A stretch of DNA of 8,113 bases from Ekhidna sp. Lineage in GTDB: Bacteria > Bacteroidota > Bacteroidia > Cytophagales > Cyclobacteriaceae. Position 1 is the first letter of the stretch. Each line of letters begins with the position of its first letter. The stretch covers positions 1 to 8,113 of the forward strand of contig JABSPG010000168.1 in the NCBI GenBank assembly GCA_013214445.1. Reading direction: 5' to 3'. This document shows, piece after piece, positions 5,339-8,113 of this stretch. The notes under the pieces are model-generated. The model made no database searches and was not told the DNA's origin. It saw only the letters and a program-made list of their open reading frames with translations. A program made the translations under genes and the position numbers.

Positions 5339-7204
5339 ATGGCAGAAGCGATCTATACCGAAGACAGTATAAAATCACTCGATTGGAAAGAGCATATCAG
5401 GCTTAGGCCCGGTATGTACATTGGAAAGTTGGGAGATGGTAGTTCTCCTGATGATGGAATTTACGTGTTGGTCAAAGAGATCATCGACAATAGTATTGAT
5501 GAGCATATGATGGGGCATGGTCGCACCATAGAGGTTAAGGTGACGGATCATAGAGTTACTGTTAGAGATTATGGTCGTGGTATACCTCTTGGCAAAGTGG
5601 TTGACTGTGTAAGCAAGATCAATACCGGAGGCAAATACGATAGTGGTGCATTTCAGAAATCAGTAGGTCTGAACGGCGTAGGTACCAAAGCTGTAAATGC
5701 TCTATCCAACTACTTCAAGGTACAGAGTTACCGAGATGGTCAGACCAAGGTAGCTGAGTTTGAGAGGGGAGAAGTAACCAATGATTCGAAGATCCAGAAG
5801 GTTGATGGTAGAAATGGTACGCAGATCATATTTGAACCTGACAATACGGTTTTCAAAAACTACCACTTTATTCCTGAGTATCTGGATAATTTAATGTGGA
5901 ACTACGCCTATTTGAATGCTGGATTGACCATTACGCTCAATGGAAAAAAATATCATTCGGAAAATGGCCTAAAGGATTTACTAACGAGAAAGGCTGATGT
6001 TGAGAACCTTAGGTATCCCATCATCCATTTAAAAGGAGACGATATTGAGGTTGCCTTGACTCATGCCAATCAATATGGGGAGGAATACTATTCGTTTGTA
6101 AACGGTCAATACACCACACAGGGTGGAACACACCTCGCCGCTTTTCGTGAGGCCGTGGTGAAGACAGTAAGAGAGTTTTATGGTAAGACATTTGATGCAT
6201 CAGATGTTCGTTCTGCAATCATTGGTTCTATAGCAGTTCGCGTGCAGGAACCCGTCTTTGAAAGCCAAACCAAGACCAAATTAGGTTCTCAGAACGTGGG
6301 TCCAGAGGGTCCTACCATGCGGACGTTTGTGAACGACTTTGTAAAAACGGAACTTGATAATTTCCTTCATAGGAATTCAGATACTGCAGATGCACTATTA
6401 AAACGCATTCAGCAATCAGAACGAGAGCGGAAAGAGATTGCAGGGATTAAAAAATTAGCAAATGAGCGTGCCAAGAAAGCTAACCTACACAACAAAAAAT
6501 TGCGTGATTGTCGAATTCATTTCAACGATAAAAAAGGAGACGAAGACAAGAAGAATGAGACCATGATCTTCATTACAGAGGGAGATTCAGCAAGTGGTTC
6601 CATTACTAAGTCTAGAAATGTTCAGACTCAGGCGGTATTCTCTCTGCGAGGTAAACCATTTAACTGTTTTGGTCACACAAAAAAAGTGGTTTATGAAAAT
6701 GAAGAATTCAACTTGCTCCAGCATGCTCTAAACATCGAAGATGGCCTGGAAGGTCTGCGGTATAGAAAGATTGTAATTGCAACTGATGCGGATGTGGATG
6801 GTATGCACATTCGATTATTACTGTTGACTTATTTTCTTCAATTCTTCCCGGAGCTAGTAAGAGGTAACCACATCTTTATCCTTGAAACTCCTTTGTTTAG
6901 AGTCAGGAATAAGAAAGAAACGATTTACTGCTACTCTGATGAGGAACGAAGAAATGCAATTGCAAAGCTTGGGAGTAAACCAGAGATCACTCGATTTAAA
7001 GGACTAGGAGAAATTAGTCCTGGGGAGTTCGCAGAGTTCATTGGTGACAACATTCGATTAGACCCTGTGATTCTGAAGAAAGATACCAGCATACAAGATT
7101 TGCTGACTTTTTATATGGGTAAGAATACGCCTGATCGTCAGCAATTTATCATCGATAAGCTTCGGGTTGAAAAGGATCTTTTAGAAGAGGTTGCCGCTAT
7201 TTAG
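5339..7204 (+). CDS. parE: DNA topoisomerase IV subunit B (ATPase and TOPRIM subunit)
   Basis: This 621-residue subunit of the type IIA topoisomerase binds and hydrolyses ATP and, with ParC, passes one DNA duplex through another to unlink daughter chromosomes. Its length is close to that of E. coli ParE. The GHKL ATPase domain (about 17-215) shows E47 and N51 in EIIDNSIDEH, D77 in DYGRGIP and the lid GLNGVGTKA (110-118). The transducer domain (about 220-390) carries QTKTKL (310-315) with the ATP-sensing Lys. The TOPRIM domain (about 405-525) has EGDSA (414-418, catalytic Glu414) and the metal-binding DADVD (483-487). FKGLGE (553-558) marks the C-terminal region. It lacks the long insertion of many GyrB proteins, and a parC start lies just downstream, so ParE is favoured over GyrB. 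It is first in a three-gene operon. No strong ribosome binding site precedes the ATG. Confidence 0.95.
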   Translation: MAEAIYTEDSIKSLDWKEHIRLRPGMYIGKLGDGSSPDDGIYVLVKEIIDNSIDEHMMGHGRTIEVKVTDHRVTVRDYGRGIPLGKVVDCVSKINTGGKYDSGAFQKSVGLNGVGTKAVNALSNYFKVQSYRDGQTKVAEFERGEVTNDSKIQKVDGRNGTQIIFEPDNTVFKNYHFIPEYLDNLMWNYAYLNAGLTITLNGKKYHSENGLKDLLTRKADVENLRYPIIHLKGDDIEVALTHANQYGEEYYSFVNGQYTTQGGTHLAAFREAVVKTVREFYGKTFDASDVRSAIIGSIAVRVQEPVFESQTKTKLGSQNVGPEGPTMRTFVNDFVKTELDNFLHRNSDTADALLKRIQQSERERKEIAGIKKLANERAKKANLHNKKLRDCRIHFNDKKGDEDKKNETMIFITEGDSASGSITKSRNVQTQAVFSLRGKPFNCFGHTKKVVYENEEFNLLQHALNIEDGLEGLRYRKIVIATDADVDGMHIRLLLLTYFLQFFPELVRGNHIFILETPLFRVRNKKETIYCYSDEERRNAIAKLGSKPEITRFKGLGEISPGEFAEFIGDNIRLDPVILKKDTSIQDLLTFYMGKNTPDRQQFIIDKLRVEKDLLEEVAAI

Positions 7205-7221
7205 GGTAGTAATTCAGGTCA

Positions 7222-7836
7222 ATGAAAAAGATCATAATACTTGTACACTTTGGATCAAAACGAACTTCTTTGGATGGTTCCTTAGATGCGATTATGTCGA
7301 TGATCAGGTGGGCAAATATGATTTACGGTGATGTTCTGCAGAAGCCCTTTCAATCGGTAAAGAGCCATCAATTCGTTGGGGTTGCGTACTCTGTGTCTAA
7401 GGCTGTAGACTTGGTGTTAGCCATGGAAGAGTACAATCTTGAAGAGGAATTGGGTTTGAAGGTAAGCTACGCCATTAATGACGGGATCGTAGCTGATGAG
7501 GATAATTTGAATAACCCGTCTGCTGCTGAGCCAGGAATTGGGAAATGCTATGACATGCTAGATCGAATGACAAAGAATAAAAAGAGGATGCTGATTTCAA
7601 CAAAATCAGATACTTCGATCAATAACATGCTTAAAATCACTCAGCACTTCATTGATTCATGGAATCCCAAAGACAGAAAGACTGTGTCGGGATTCTTGCT
7701 AGGCCGAGACTACAAGGAAATGGCAAAGATTGAGGGGAAAGATGAGTCTTCCTTGTGGAGGAGAAGGAAAAGTCTGGCGATAGATGAGTATATGATGTGT
7801 AAGGATGTTTTACAGCACTTAATAGAAAATAGATAG
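7222..7836 (+). CDS. SatD-like protein with C-terminal helix-turn-helix, between parE and parC
   Basis: This is a 204-residue cytoplasmic protein. The N-terminal part (about 1-128) looks like an alpha/beta domain: opening strand KKIIILVHFGSKRTS, a long helix (20-40), and the strand and loop LKVSYAINDGIVADEDN (79-95). A helical linker (130-147, with SW at 146-147) leads to a C-terminal HTH-like segment (about 150-190): a helix up to residue 160, then GRDYKEMAKIEGKDESSLW (161-179), where KEMAKIEG and SSLWRRRKSL read as the two HTH helices. This order resembles SatD-family proteins. In those, however, the first strand normally contains a conserved D-x-V-G-S-R pattern; here it reads LVHFGSKR with His9 in place of the Asp. 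The family call is by eye and tentative. The gene starts 17 nt after parE and ends 30 nt before parC, so it should be made together with topoisomerase IV. A role in sensing or regulating that operon is a reasonable inference but unproven. Confidence 0.7.
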   Translation: MKKIIILVHFGSKRTSLDGSLDAIMSMIRWANMIYGDVLQKPFQSVKSHQFVGVAYSVSKAVDLVLAMEEYNLEEELGLKVSYAINDGIVADEDNLNNPSAAEPGIGKCYDMLDRMTKNKKRMLISTKSDTSINNMLKITQHFIDSWNPKDRKTVSGFLLGRDYKEMAKIEGKDESSLWRRRKSLAIDEYMMCKDVLQHLIENR

Positions 7837-7866
7837 GTTTTTGCCGATTGGTTAAAATAGATTTAA

Positions 7867-8113
7867 ATGGGAGAAGAGCACGATAAAGAAGAAGAAATAC
7901 AAGACGTCATTCCAATTTCCGGAATGTACGAAAATTGGTTTTTAGACTATGCCTCTTATGTAATCCTGGAGCGTGCCGTTCCAGCCATCAATGACGGTCT
8001 AAAGCCTGTTCAGCGCAGGATTTTGCATGCCATGAAAGAGATGGATGATGGTCGCTACAATAAAGTGGCCAATATCATCGGGAGTGCCATGCAATATCAC
8101 CCACATGGGGATG
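7867..8113 (+). CDS. parC: DNA topoisomerase IV subunit A, N-terminal fragment (cut by window end)
   Basis: The first 82 codons of the DNA-cleaving subunit are present. After an acidic, poorly conserved start (MGEEHDKEEEIQDV) comes the conserved type IIA A-subunit N-terminus: ASYVILERAVPAINDGL, KPVQRRILHAM and IIGSAMQYHPHGD, ending at the window edge. The catalytic Tyr and the Ser/Glu positions tied to quinolone resistance lie beyond the window. The phrase VANIIGSAMQYHPHGD is of the Bacteroidota ParC type and supports ParC over GyrA, as does pairing with the upstream parE. The ATG at 7867 follows the preceding gene by 30 nt with no terminator or clear promoter between them, consistent with one transcript. 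An in-frame TAG at 7858-7860 excludes a longer start. Confidence 0.93.
   Translation, partial: MGEEHDKEEEIQDVIPISGMYENWFLDYASYVILERAVPAINDGLKPVQRRILHAMKEMDDGRYNKVANIIGSAMQYHPHGD

Overview
The window looks like chromosomal DNA of a Bacteroidota member, most likely of the Cytophagales/Cytophagia type. The evidence is the moderately AT-rich composition, the lack of Shine-Dalgarno sequences before most starts, several matches to the Bacteroidota promoter pattern (TTG, about 20 nt, then TAnnTTTG), and proteins that read as Bacteroidota versions of topoisomerase IV, SLC13 permease and tandem universal stress protein. No rRNA, tRNA, transposase or CRISPR array was seen.

Layout. Positions 1-85 hold the probable tail of an upstream gene and its intrinsic terminator. 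Positions 86-431 are a gene-free stretch leading into a secreted caspase-family (C14) protease at 432-2057. The protease is followed by a second terminator, and 34 bp of the two terminators are identical, so the caspase unit sits between direct repeats. Next comes a convergent minus-strand universal stress protein (2241-3008) with its own terminator on that strand. It is divergent from an SLC13-family Na+-coupled anion/dicarboxylate permease (GTG start, 3139-4596). Between the two lies a Crp/Fnr-like palindrome placed where a class II activator would bind for the permease promoter. A small four-helix membrane protein of unknown function (4744-5160) follows, with a promoter so close to its ATG that the message may be leaderless.

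The right third is a topoisomerase IV operon: parE (5339-7204), a 204-residue protein with a SatD-like layout and a C-terminal helix-turn-helix (7222-7836), and the start of parC (7867 to the window end). Gaps of 17 and 30 nt point to one transcript. ParE supplies the ATPase and TOPRIM domains, and ParC the DNA cleavage and reunion activity, of the decatenating enzyme.

The best candidates for something undescribed are the SatD-like HTH protein between the two topoisomerase IV subunits and the caspase unit bounded by duplicated terminators. All assignments come from reading motifs; no database search was made.
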